Notes: generated by a model not told the origin, from the letters alone. Shown: positions 51,225 to 58,544, numbered from the stretch's first letter. The stretch is 64,000 nt of DNA from Sphingopyxis soli (GCF_018682675.1 NZ_JAFMTR010000042.1:62001-126000), one strand, 5' to 3'. Numbers and translations: made by a program.

Positions 51225-52506
51225 TCTCGCCGATGAAATAGACGGGCGTCCGTTCGCCAGTGACACCGAATCCGGCGCGAAGGTCGCTCGCCTCAAGCCG
51301 ATCAGCGCAACGCCGTTCGGCTGGCCTGATCCGCGATCTATTCCGACACGGCCTTGGCTCATGGGCCATTGGCTGCTTGCCGGGGAAGTCACCGCGATCA
51401 TCGCCCCCGGCGGGACCGGCAAGAGCACGATCGGCAATGCCATTGCCTTGTCGCTCGCCTCGGGCCAACCCTTGCTCGGGAAGCCTCTCCACCGTGGAGC
51501 GCAGGCGGCATGGATCTACAATCTGGAGGACGCCCAGGACGAACTGGACAGGCAGATTTCTGCCGCTGCCCTGTTCTACGGAATATCGCCCGATGATTGC
51601 GCCGGCCGCCTGCTGGTGGATAGCGGATTGGATCAGCCGCTGTGTACCGCGAAAGAGGACCAGTCAGGATTCCTTCTCGCGGAGGATGTCTTTCAGCAAC
51701 TCACGGCCACGATCCGTGCCCGAAAGATTGCCGTGGTGACCGTCGATCCGTTCGTGTCGAGCCACATGGTTTCGGAGAACAACAACGGCGCTATCGACGG
51801 TATCGCCAAGCGTTGGAAGCGCCTCGCGAAGGAGACCGGATGCGCGGTGGTGCTGGTCCACCATACCAAGAAGCTCGGGGGGCGTGAGGTTACGGCGGAA
51901 GATGGTCGCGGGGCCGTCGCTCTGCGCGATGCTGCTCGCGTCGTGCTGCCGCTCAATCCCATGGGCGATAGGGAGGCGGAGGAACTTGGGATCAACGATC
52001 CGGCATTGCGCCGGTCACTGGTCCGCATCGACACCGGGAAAGCCAACCGCGCTCCGGCCGATGCCGCGACGTGGATCAAACTGGAAAGCCAGAGCCTCGA
52101 TAATGGCAAGGATGGGTCGCCAGCCGATTTCGTCGGTGTCGCCACGCTATGGGAAAAGCCTGATGCATTTGATGGCCTTTCGGCATGGCATCTCTACGAG
52201 GTCCAGCAGCGCCTTAAGGATGGGGAATGGCGGGATAGCGTTCAAGCCAAGGATTGGGCGGGGCATGTCGTCGCCGAAGTCGTTGGTCTCTCAGCCGAGC
52301 GCGACAAGGGAAGGATCAAGGCCTTGCTTCGGTCGTGGATCGGGAGTGGGGCCCTCGCTATCGATCGGCACACCGATGGTAAGGGGAATCTCCGCCCGTT
52401 CGTCATCGTCGGCAATGAGCTTAATCCTGCCGAGCTTGGGCCTCGCCCCCACCTTGAAAAGTGTGGTGGGGAAAGTGTGGAAAGTGGGGGCGGCGTCCTC
52501 TCGTGA
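51211..52506 (+). CDS. RepA-like AAA ATPase / replicative helicase
   Basis: This 431-aa protein has a RecA-type ATPase core with Walker A APGGTGKST (residues of about 68-76), Walker B KIAVVTVDPFVS, and VVLVHHTKK, the layout of plasmid RSF1010 RepA and of phage-encoded AAA_25 helicases. Its C-terminal part may be a winged helix (LRSWIGSGALAIDRHTDGKG). Such hexameric 5'-3' helicases start replication of small plasmids and satellites. GTG 51211 follows AGGAGG, with 5-nt spacing. It is the last gene of the coupled block and is followed by a G/C-rich hairpin and a repeat region. Confidence 0.82.
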   Translation: MTLRSLADEIDGRPFASDTESGAKVARLKPISATPFGWPDPRSIPTRPWLMGHWLLAGEVTAIIAPGGTGKSTIGNAIALSLASGQPLLGKPLHRGAQAAWIYNLEDAQDELDRQISAAALFYGISPDDCAGRLLVDSGLDQPLCTAKEDQSGFLLAEDVFQQLTATIRARKIAVVTVDPFVSSHMVSENNNGAIDGIAKRWKRLAKETGCAVVLVHHTKKLGGREVTAEDGRGAVALRDAARVVLPLNPMGDREAEELGINDPALRRSLVRIDTGKANRAPADAATWIKLESQSLDNGKDGSPADFVGVATLWEKPDAFDGLSAWHLYEVQQRLKDGEWRDSVQAKDWAGHVVAEVVGLSAERDKGRIKALLRSWIGSGALAIDRHTDGKGNLRPFVIVGNELNPAELGPRPHLEKCGGESVESGGGVLS

Positions 52507-52512
52507 CGATCT

Positions 52513-52558
52513 CCCCACCACCCCCACCCCCCTTTAGAAGGGGGTGGGTGGTGGGGGT
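52513..52558 (+). repeat. Large C/G-strand hairpin after the RepA-like gene
   Basis: A C-rich arm (CCCCACCACCC ... CCCCCCTT) and a G-rich arm (AAGGGGGTGGG ... TGGTGGGGG) form a near-perfect stem of about 18-20 bp with small bulges around a TAG loop. No T tract follows, so it may be a strand-asymmetric structure (G-rich transcript structure, or quadruplex on the plus strand) instead of an ordinary terminator. Confidence 0.55.
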
Positions 52559-52595
52559 GAGGATTTCCGTGGTCAGGCTGCTATTGCCGAAGGTT

Positions 52596-52910
52596 GAATT
52601 TTTTCAGGCAGTCATAGCCGGTTGATCGCGTCGGTTTGAATTTGCGGCACGTATCGCGTGCGGGAGTTATGAGAGCAATACGCGCGGGCGCGCGTTATAG
52701 CTGATCCAGAATTTTGTCAGGCAGTATGTGTCTGGTAATTTTGTCAGTCCAATGCGCGCGCGCGCGTTAAGTTATAGATGCAAGAGAACCGGAAAAAACC
52801 TGAAACGGAGCGCTAAGATTGCACTGAGGGTCGAGCCGGGTTTGCGACACGTATTGCGCGCGCGTTATAGCGAGGTTGGCAACTACGCACGGGCGCGTCT
52901 CATTATAGCT
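52596..52910 (+). repeat. Repeat-rich, gene-free region: candidate origin of the island
   Basis: Two kinds of direct repeat are visible in this gene-free 315 bp. GAATTTTTTCAGGCAGT (52596-52612) recurs as GAATTTTGTCAGGCAGT (52709-52725) with a third partial copy (52737-52747). TTTGCGGCACGTATCGCG (from 52641) recurs as TTTGCGACACGTATTGCG (from 52839). TTATAG occurs at 52695, 52770, 52863 and 52901, mostly just after a long GCGCGC run. The arrangement after a RepA-like helicase gene resembles iterons. Spacing is irregular, so a regulatory role is also possible. Confidence 0.5.
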
Positions 52911-52926
52911 GGAGAGGGCGGGCGGC

Positions 52927-53265
52927 ATGTCGGAAGCGGGCGGATGGATCGACTACCTCATTGCCAGCGACGATCCTGCGGATAGGGCATTGCTCAATGA
53001 GTTTCGCGACCGGGCATGGGCTTATGGCCAGCTCATGCAATTCATCTGCGCCGATCCCGCGAACATCAACAATGAAACCGCTGCGCGCATGGATGAGGCA
53101 CAGGAGGCGGAGAATAATCTACAGGCTCGCATCCACGCTCGGGCGCTGGTTCTCCGCGATGCTGGACAGCCGCCATGCGATGAGGCGGCGTTCAAGGCTT
53201 GGCGGGCATCGTGGGTGCCGCTTGCCTCGCATGTCGCGAACGACGGCCCGCTACCTCGGGTCTAA
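52927..53265 (+). CDS. Hypothetical helical protein
   Basis: This 112-aa protein has no recognised family. It is predicted mostly helical (WIDYLIASDDPADRALLNEF, then RDRAWAYGQLMQFICADP, ARMDEAQEAENNLQARIHAR). GGAGAGG lies about 12 nt before the ATG. It directly follows the repeat region and is convergent with the acyltransferase gene, so it could be the last gene of the rightward replication module. Confidence 0.6.
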   Translation: MSEAGGWIDYLIASDDPADRALLNEFRDRAWAYGQLMQFICADPANINNETAARMDEAQEAENNLQARIHARALVLRDAGQPPCDEAAFKAWRASWVPLASHVANDGPLPRV

Positions 53266-53301
53266 CGTGCGTGCGCCGTGCTTCCTCGCGACTCACCGGC
53301 T

Positions 53302-54456
53302 CTAGACCCGTGCAGCATCCATAGCGAAGGGCTGGCCTTTAGCGGTCGCCAGCCGATGCCCGATCCGGATCATAGGTTTCTCGATTAGGTGAAGGCTCAA
53401 CAAGGCGCATGCAACGGCCGCCACGATGTTGATCGGGAAATCTTGTAGTACCGTGAGCGAAGATGACAGCCATTCGTCCTCAACGAGAAAGAGCTGTTGG
53501 TAGAGGTATAGGCTGTACGAGAGGCGGCCAACCCATCGAAATGGCGGGCTTTCGAGCAGGCGCCCCATCCAACCGCCGGGATTCACGACCGTGAATATGA
53601 TCGCGGAGACGATCAGCAGAAATTGGACGTCGATCAGGAAGAGGTTGACCTTCCAGTCGAAGGCTTGTCGCAGCATTGCCACCGATAAGGCGCAGACGAC
53701 TAGGCCGAATCCCAGAAGTGGCGCCCATTTGCCCGAGAGGTGTTTGACGATGCGCGCGCGCCATTCGGGATCGGCGAACAGCAGGGCGAGCGCAACCCCG
53801 AATAGCAGGCTGTCTGCGTTCGTGTCTGTGCGTCCCCAGAAGAGCGCGCTGTCCGTGTAGGTGATCTGATACTTGAACGCGATGGCGCGCCACAGCGCCA
53901 CGCCCGCTATCGTCGCTACCACAAGCACAAGGCGATGCGACGACTGCCTGAGCAGGATGAATGCAAGCGGCCAGATGAAATAGAAATGCTCTTCGACCGC
54001 TAGCGACCAGAAATGCATGACATAATAGCTGCGCGGCGCTTCCGAATAGTTCGCCATGAACAGCAGCGTATGAACCCAACGCGTCGGATCGACTTCGATA
54101 AATTGAAGCGTCCCGAGCAGGCCCGCAATCGCGAGGAATGTAAGCGCGGCGGGCAGGATGCGAAAGCATCGCCGGATGTAGAAGGAGCGCAACGACGCGG
54201 AACCCCGCGCATCCTCTTCGTTGATGAGGTTGGTCGTAATGAGGAAGCCGCTCAGACAGAAGAATATCTGAACCCCGAGCAGGCCCACGCCAGAGCCTGG
54301 ATCGAAGTGAACGCCGGCCGGGGCAAGGGCTCGCGTGATCGAGTCCGCTCCATGCAGCAGCATGACGAGTCCGATCGCGACTGCACGCCAGCCATCGAGC
54401 GTCGGAATATGTCTCCGCACAGGATTGATGCCCCCCATCGCCGCGCTAAATCGCAT
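53302..54456 (-). CDS. OafA/YrhL-type acyltransferase 3
   Basis: This 384-aa inner-membrane protein has about ten helices and the acyltransferase-3 signatures IPTLDGWRAVAIGLVMLLHG, with the His of LLHG, FFCLSGFLITTNLI, RSFYIRRCFRILPA and FWSLAVEEHFYFIWPL. The family O-acetylates surface polysaccharides such as O-antigen, and phage or island copies change serotype and block phage adsorption. There is no C-terminal SGNH domain. ATG 54456 is chosen; an upstream TTG at 54492 is possible. It is transcribed against the replication module, as expected for cargo. Confidence 0.88.
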   Translation of the reverse strand: MRFSAAMGGINPVRRHIPTLDGWRAVAIGLVMLLHGADSITRALAPAGVHFDPGSGVGLLGVQIFFCLSGFLITTNLINEEDARGSASLRSFYIRRCFRILPAALTFLAIAGLLGTLQFIEVDPTRWVHTLLFMANYSEAPRSYYVMHFWSLAVEEHFYFIWPLAFILLRQSSHRLVLVVATIAGVALWRAIAFKYQITYTDSALFWGRTDTNADSLLFGVALALLFADPEWRARIVKHLSGKWAPLLGFGLVVCALSVAMLRQAFDWKVNLFLIDVQFLLIVSAIIFTVVNPGGWMGRLLESPPFRWVGRLSYSLYLYQQLFLVEDEWLSSSLTVLQDFPINIVAAVACALLSLHLIEKPMIRIGHRLATAKGQPFAMDAARV

Positions 54457-54522
54457 CGTGGCCACGCCTCGGCAAGCCTGATATCGCGCCAAACTGGTTC
54501 GGAATGAAACGGGGTTGGCGAT

Positions 54523-55074
54523 ATGGGGTGGCTCACGGTTCTCGACTATGTGCTGGCGTTTATCGCGTGCGGGATGGCGGCGCTGTCCGACCAGCGGAAC
54601 GCGCGGTTCTGGGCGGTGTTATGCCTGTTGATGCTGCTGCTCGGCGCCGCGAAGGCAACGGCCGCCGACCTGTTGCTCGCCGACCTGATCCGCGAACCGA
54701 TACGCGACAGCGCCCTATACGGGGACCGACAGGGCTACCAAGAGGTCGCCATCGCAGGAATGTTTGCCGTCGCCGCGGCGGCTGGCGCATTGTTGCTCTA
54801 TCGGAAACGCGCCGCCAGGTTGCCGATCAGGCTCGCTGCTTTTGCCAGTGTCGGCCTGATCGCCTTCATCGCTGTCCGGTCGGCATCGCTGCATCAGGTC
54901 GATGCCTTGCTAGGGATCAGGCTTCTCGGACTTTCGGCGAACGCCGCCATCGAGAACGCTGCGATCATCGTGATCGCGCTCTGCGCGGCGATTCGCGTCG
55001 CGCCGGGTTGGAAAGGCGGACCAGCCCGGACTAGCCCGGAAGGGGTAGCAACATCGCGTCGCTCCAACCGTTAA
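54523..55074 (+). CDS. Hypothetical multi-helix membrane protein
   Basis: This 183-aa protein has no family I recognise. Five hydrophobic stretches can be seen: WLTVLDYVLAFIACGMAAL, FWAVLCLLMLLLGAA, VAIAGMFAVAAAAGALLLY, LAAFASVGLIAFIAVRSA and AAIIVIALCAAIRVAP. The N-terminal loop after helix 1 has SDQRNAR. It diverges from the acyltransferase with a 66-bp gap, so the two may share a control region and a function in envelope modification; this is speculative. Confidence 0.6.
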   Translation: MGWLTVLDYVLAFIACGMAALSDQRNARFWAVLCLLMLLLGAAKATAADLLLADLIREPIRDSALYGDRQGYQEVAIAGMFAVAAAAGALLLYRKRAARLPIRLAAFASVGLIAFIAVRSASLHQVDALLGIRLLGLSANAAIENAAIIVIALCAAIRVAPGWKGGPARTSPEGVATSRRSNR

Positions 55075-55139
55075 ATAGTCAACCTCGTCTCGCGGGTGCG
55101 ACTCCGCGAGGCGGGGCCCCGCCAGCCAGATTTACCAAT

Positions 55140-55174
55140 AAAAACGCCCCCGCCAACATGATCGCGGCGGGGGC
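55140..55174 (-). terminator. Rho-independent terminator of the leftward cascade
   Basis: On the minus strand a perfect 9-bp stem (GCCCCCGCC with GGCGGGGGC, 11-nt loop, 55146-55174) is followed directly by GTTTTTATTGG. It lies about 210 bp after the last gene of the cascade and would end its transcript. Confidence 0.75.
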
Positions 55175-55190
55175 AGTAGGAAGGTTTGGG

Positions 55191-55221
55191 CACAGTGGCT
55201 AGGGTCGCAAAAGCCACTGTG
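55191..55221 (-). repeat. Perfect 10-bp hairpin next to the terminator
   Basis: CACAGTGGCT (55191-55200) and AGCCACTGTG (55212-55221) pair perfectly around an 11-nt loop. No T tract follows on either strand, so it is not a simple terminator. It could be a protein-binding site or part of a small structured RNA. Confidence 0.55.
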
Positions 55222-55255
55222 TCCGAACGCCTTACCGGGTCCGGGAGCGCTAGAC

Positions 55256-55271
55256 ATTGATCCCGATCAAT
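55256..55271 (+). promoter_or_regulatory. Short dyad, possible operator
   Basis: ATTGATC and GATCAAT form a perfect 7-bp inverted repeat with a 2-bp spacer, the size of a phage repressor or regulator half-site pair. It lies between convergent transcripts, where an operator is not expected, so the purpose is unclear. Confidence 0.3.
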
Positions 55272-55381
55272 TAAAGGCCAAATTACTTTAGCCTGTGCCA
55301 GTTCGGGGCGGTGGACCGACGACGCAGAATGGGCAGCGAGCCGAAACCCGCTGCCCGCTTAAGGTTGGGATTCCCAACCTT

Positions 55382-55540
55382 TCAACTGACCTTGTAGCGC
55401 GTCGGCTGGCCTCCCTTCTGTGCTGGCAGGATGATTTCGCCCACGTCCTCGCCGTCGTTGCAGGCGATCAGGCGAATGGGCTTGCTGTCGATATGGCGGG
55501 TGAGCGCGGGCCGCCCTTTGCGCTGTGGTCGGGCGTTCAT
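55382..55540 (-). CDS. Cascade gene 6, small hypothetical protein
   Basis: This 52-aa protein starts MNARPQRKGRPALTRHIDSK and continues with a strand-rich middle (IRLIACNDGEDVGEIILP) and a basic tail ending TRYKVS. I do not recognise it. Its ATG overlaps the stop of the previous cascade gene by 4 nt. It is the last gene before the terminator at 55140-55174. The sequence composition and the overlap pattern support it as real. Confidence 0.55.
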   Translation of the reverse strand: MNARPQRKGRPALTRHIDSKPIRLIACNDGEDVGEIILPAQKGGQPTRYKVS

Positions 55541-55872
55541 GCTGCCGCCCTCGGCTGCACGGCCTCAATCGCACGACGGAGCAATTCGAGAGCCTGCCGC
55601 GGATCGCCGTTGGCATTCCGCAATGCGCGCTCCTCAAGCGAGACGGTGCGCCTCCGGTCGCCGATCTTGTGGACCTGACCGGCTTTGTAGGCAGCCCGCC
55701 AATTCCGCATGAAGTCGTCACAGCGAAGAGTGACCGACCGACCGGCCTCCCTGCCGCGCCGCAAGTCATCAACAAGACGGGGATCGCGGACCACCATGCG
55801 GCCAAAGACGCTCGGGGGCATGTCCGCCTCTCGGAGAAAGGCGTTGATGCGCTTGACGAGGGCCGCGCTCAT
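55537..55872 (-). CDS. Cascade gene 5, hypothetical protein
   Basis: This 111-aa protein starts MSAALVKRINAFLREADMPP and contains VFGRMVVRDPRLVDDLRRGR, a pattern like a lambda-Cro type helix-turn-helix in which a recognition helix precedes DPRLVDDLRRG, then SLEERALRNANGDPRQALEL. The DPxLVxxLRxGR pattern is seen in small phage- and plasmid-encoded DNA-binding proteins, so a regulator is possible. Its ATG overlaps the stop of gene 4 by 4 nt. Confidence 0.6.
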   Translation of the reverse strand: MSAALVKRINAFLREADMPPSVFGRMVVRDPRLVDDLRRGREAGRSVTLRCDDFMRNWRAAYKAGQVHKIGDRRRTVSLEERALRNANGDPRQALELLRRAIEAVQPRAAA

Positions 55873-56243
55873 ACAAGTCCCCGCCGCTGCAACACGGTCC
55901 ATATCAGATGCTGTGTCAGTGGGTCGGCCAGCGCCAGCTCTATCAGGGTGAGGGCCTGATTGCTGGAAACGACGTTCCCGCGAAGTTCTGCAACCTGTTC
56001 GGGTTCGAGGATTTGAACAAGCCCCAGCCTGACCGCCAATTCGGCTCGCATCGGCAAATTCTCCACCATGAAATCCGCCAGCCTCTCGGCCTTTATGACG
56101 GCCTCGCGGTTGTGGTGCAGCGGGAAGTCGAACAGCCCCTGCTCCCTGCGAAGCGCGCTGCCCGCGCGGCGCTGCTCCTTCCACCGGCCATTTTTGACCT
56201 TGTGCGACGCTGCTGTGGGCAGCTTCACGACGGCGGCGCTCAT
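55869..56243 (-). CDS. Cascade gene 4, hypothetical protein
   Basis: This 124-aa protein is unrecognised. It begins MSAAVVKLPTAASHKVKNGR with a basic N-terminus, then FDFPLHHNREAVIKAERLAD, then helical ELAVRLGLVQILEPEQVAEL and a C-terminal helix. It might bind nucleic acid by its basic N-terminus. The start overlaps the stop of gene 3 by 4 nt, and the common beginning MSA recurs in three neighbours. Confidence 0.55.
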   Translation of the reverse strand: MSAAVVKLPTAASHKVKNGRWKEQRRAGSALRREQGLFDFPLHHNREAVIKAERLADFMVENLPMRAELAVRLGLVQILEPEQVAELRGNVVSSNQALTLIELALADPLTQHLIWTVLQRRGLV

Positions 56244-56563
56244 CCGAACCACCCCGCGGGGGTCACGTCCCGCTCCAGCTCGTCGCCGTTATATTCGATG
56301 TCCTCGTCATAACCGCTACCCGGGTCAGAGATTGGGCAACCGGGGCCGTCGTGGTGAGAGCCGCTGAAATCATCTTCGCCGCCCGTGTGGTCGGTTTCCT
56401 CGGGCTCTAGGTCGGTGTCGCCGTCGGCCTCGTCCATGCGATCGATGAGGGTTTGGACAAGGCGCTCAAGGTGCGGACGCGGCAGCGACGGGATGAGCGC
56501 AAGGGCGATGTCGGCGGGGAGCTGCGAAACCCCCCGACCGAACCGAATGGTAAGCGCGCTCAT
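56240..56563 (-). CDS. Cascade gene 3, acidic-tailed hypothetical protein
   Basis: This 107-aa protein has a hydrophobic/basic N-terminal half (SALTIRFGRGVSQLPADIAL, PHLERLVQTLIDRMD) and a strongly acidic C-terminal half rich in Asp and Glu (ADGDTDLEPEETDHTGGEDD) with Gly. Acidic mimic-like tails occur in phage anti-restriction and DNA-mimic proteins, but no motif settles this. Its ATG overlaps the stop of gene 2 by 4 nt. Confidence 0.55.
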   Translation of the reverse strand: MSALTIRFGRGVSQLPADIALALIPSLPRPHLERLVQTLIDRMDEADGDTDLEPEETDHTGGEDDFSGSHHDGPGCPISDPGSGYDEDIEYNGDELERDVTPAGWFG

Positions 56564-56679
56564 TTCAGCACACGGAAGGCAAGATCGACGGTCTGGATCG
56601 TGAACCATGAGGCCGCGAGGCAGACAATCCAGCAAACGAGCGTCGTCCAGCCGCTGGGTTCGGTACGACGGGCGCTCAT
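56560..56679 (-). CDS. Cascade gene 2, single-helix membrane peptide
   Basis: This 39-aa frame starts MSARRTEPSGWTTLVCWIV and has one hydrophobic helix (WTTLVCWIVCLAASWFTIQ) flanked by a basic N-terminus and a short tail ending RVLK, so it would sit as a single-pass inner-membrane peptide. It could be a lysis or toxin-like peptide, or a small phage membrane protein. The start and stop each overlap the neighbour by 4 nt. Confidence 0.5.
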   Translation of the reverse strand: MSARRTEPSGWTTLVCWIVCLAASWFTIQTVDLAFRVLK

Positions 56680-56744
56680 TTGCCCTGCTCCGTCGCGTTC
56701 GACAGGATGCGGACGCCCTTGGCCCGCATATAGGCCTTGAGCAT
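56676..56744 (-). CDS. Cascade gene 1, very short leader peptide (uncertain)
   Basis: This 22-aa frame (MLKAYMRAKGVRILSNATEQ plus two residues) has GGGGGGAGCGGAC before its ATG and overlaps the next ATG by 4 nt. In-frame codons continue upstream to about 56850 without stop but would overlap the truncated phage gene on the other strand. It might be the remnant of a longer gene cut by the same event that truncated the virion gene, or a leader that couples translation. Confidence 0.35.
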   Translation of the reverse strand: MLKAYMRAKGVRILSNATEQGK

Positions 56745-56759
56745 GTCCGCTCCCCCCGG

Positions 56760-57554
56760 AACGACGCCGAGCGCAGCGACGCGCGCATCCGTTCTCGCGT
56801 TCCCGGCCTGTCCGATGACCTCTTGCCCAAGCGCGATATTTGGGGGCGTCCGATCACGGGCGAGGGCGGTATCGGGCCTGACATTGTTTCGCCGATCTGG
56901 ACCTCAACAGCGAAGAACGATCCTATTACGCGCGAAGTTCTGCGCGCTGGTGGGGCTATCTCCGTTCCCCAAAAGGGTGACCTCACGCCGCAGCAGTATG
57001 ACAAGCTGCTTGAGACGCGCGGCCCGATTGCGCGTCGCTGGCTCGGGGAGTTGTTCGGGACGCCGGAGTATCGCGCCATGTCGGCGGACGATCAGGCTGA
57101 GGAAATTCGCAAGACGATGGCGAAGGCCACCAAGGCAGCGAAGGCAAATATCTTCGGCGGGGAGCCAGTGCCGGATTCACGCCCCGAGAGCTACAAGAAG
57201 GGGGAACCCCGGTTCAGCAGCAAGGTCCAGCCGATCATCAAGGGCAATCTCCCGCTCGGCATCCGTGACCGGGTCCAGAACTTGGATGGTTCGCTATCGA
57301 CGGTGCGCACCATGTCCATCGGGACCGATGATGGCGAGGTGCTGATTCCGACCGTCATCGGTGGGCGCGTCGTGTCGGACGCCGAGGCGATCCGACATTA
57401 TGAGCGTACCGGCGAGAATTTCGGTACTTTCGCGACGCCGGCCGATGCGACGGCCTACGCGGAAACGCTGCATCGCTATCATGAAAGACTGCTCGATCGC
57501 TCCGAAGCGCAGTCTGCGCCAGCGATCCCGAGCGGGTGGGAATTAGCGGAGTAG
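56760..57554 (+). pseudogene. 5'-truncated phage virion-associated (large polyvalent type) protein
   Basis: The frame is open through 57554 but the recognisable part begins abruptly at about 56784 with IRSRVPGLSDDLLPKRDIWG. This motif and the C-terminal NLDGSLSTVRTMSIGTDDGE, VLIPTVIGGRVVSDAEAIRH, RTGENFGTFATPADATAYAE belong to C-terminal domains of very long phage internal virion or polyvalent proteins that are normally over 1000 aa. Only about 260 residues remain and no start codon fits. It is therefore a truncated relic of a tailed phage. Its upstream part was probably removed when the leftward cascade was joined to it. Confidence 0.72.
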
Positions 57555-57614
57555 GCTTCTGCTCTTGCCGCCTCGCCGCAAGCCGCGCTACCCCTGATAA
57601 AACAGGAGAGCGTG

Positions 57615-58097
57615 ATGGAGCGAGAACAGGCTGGCCTTCCGCCATATTTCGATACGAACCGTCGTGACTATGAAGGTCATATGGCCGAGGTCGCTCAGCG
57701 TTTACAGTTCCAGCACGATTTCGCGCAATCGGCGCTCAAGACGTTGGTCCTCGTCAATGGGGGAGCGATAATCGCGCTGTTCACGTTCTTGGGCCATGAA
57801 CGTGCGGCGTTCGATCTCCTGTGGCTCAAGCGGTCGTTCGCCGCTTTTGCGGCCGGTCTTGGGCTAGCGATGTTCGCATATTTTGGGGCATTTTACTCCC
57901 AGGCGAATTATATGACCGCCGTGTACCAGCAGGCCATCAACTCGCGCTCCGCGATGGCTGCGCTAGATCTGCGAGAAGACGAGGAGCCAGCGGAGCGCTG
58001 GGGCACCATCTTTCTCAGGGTTGGGGTCGGGTCGGCTTTATTAGCGCTTGCAGCCTTTGTCGGCGGTTCCGTCTGCGCCCTCGTCGGCCTTGTCTGA
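57615..58097 (+). CDS. Hypothetical membrane protein with helical soluble start
   Basis: This 160-aa protein has a hydrophilic N-terminus (residues 1-33), and four hydrophobic stretches: TLVLVNGGAIIALFTFLG, FAAFAAGLGLAMFAYFGAFY, and, near the C-terminus, [25 protein letters not shown] precedes the GTG/ATG pair at 57612/57615; ATG is chosen. Function is unknown, but small membrane proteins of this layout with a cytoplasmic helix are found beside abortive infection and phage genes. Confidence 0.65.
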   Translation: MEREQAGLPPYFDTNRRDYEGHMAEVAQRLQFQHDFAQSALKTLVLVNGGAIIALFTFLGHERAAFDLLWLKRSFAAFAAGLGLAMFAYFGAFYSQANYMTAVYQQAINSRSAMAALDLREDEEPAERWGTIFLRVGVGSALLALAAFVGGSVCALVGLV

Positions 58098-58162
58098 TAC
58101 TGCCAGTCGTTGAGATGGCCGCGCACCGTCGATTGGATCGTGGATTCGCGCACGATCACGGG

Positions 58163-58540
58163 TCAGGGGCAACCTATATATTTCTTAATCTTTCGGGGTG
58201 TCTGGATGGACGCGCATATGCCGTTTGCAATTCGCAGGAAGGTTTGGCCGTTCATGTCGTCCTTCACTGTGAAATGGTTTCCGGCGATACCGTTTGCCAG
58301 CGCAGCCTGAGGGACGATTTGAGCCTTCCTGTAAAAGACATAGGACTCTTTGGTCAGCCAAGAGTGTTCGTGCGGCTGAATGGTACAAGCTGGGTCGCAA
58401 AGGTTGTTCACCTTCGTGCATATCGAGACAATCAACTGCTCGCCATTGGCGTCGGGATCGGTGCAAACCACGTGCAAATGCTTGCGATTTGGATCGTGCG
58501 ATGGCCCCGACGGAATAAGTACCGTCCCCTTTTTATGCAT
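58163..58540 (-). CDS. Putative toxin partner of the Panacea antitoxin (SH3-like barrel candidate)
   Basis: This 125-aa protein starts MHKKGTVLIPSGPSHDPNRK, continues HLHVVCTDPDANGEQLIVSI and DPACTIQPHEHSWLTKESYV, then YRKAQIVPQAALANGI. The beta-rich start with G-V-L-I-P and a VxxTDP turn resembles MazF/PemK-type barrels, but catalytic residues cannot be assigned. It lies 4 bp downstream of the Panacea-domain gene in one operon, which is the usual place for the toxin of such pairs. The toxin role is an inference from context. Confidence 0.6.
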   Translation of the reverse strand: MHKKGTVLIPSGPSHDPNRKHLHVVCTDPDANGEQLIVSICTKVNNLCDPACTIQPHEHSWLTKESYVFYRKAQIVPQAALANGIAGNHFTVKDDMNGQTFLRIANGICASIQTPRKIKKYIGCP

Positions 58541-58544
58541 CGAC

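Larger units (their letters stand above)
55075..55381. other. Convergent intergenic region with three palindromes
   Basis: About 300 bp between the membrane-protein gene and the leftward cascade contain no supported gene but three separate inverted repeats, listed individually. The palindromes at 55146-55174 and 55191-55221 are tandem hairpins, and the third is a short dyad at 55256-55271. The sequence in between has A/T-rich blocks (CCAATTAAAGG-like) unlike the coding surroundings. Confidence 0.55.

Noticed and set aside
52641-52910. Possible CRISPR array in the repeat region
   Set aside because: Repeats are degenerate, few and irregularly spaced, and no cas genes are present.
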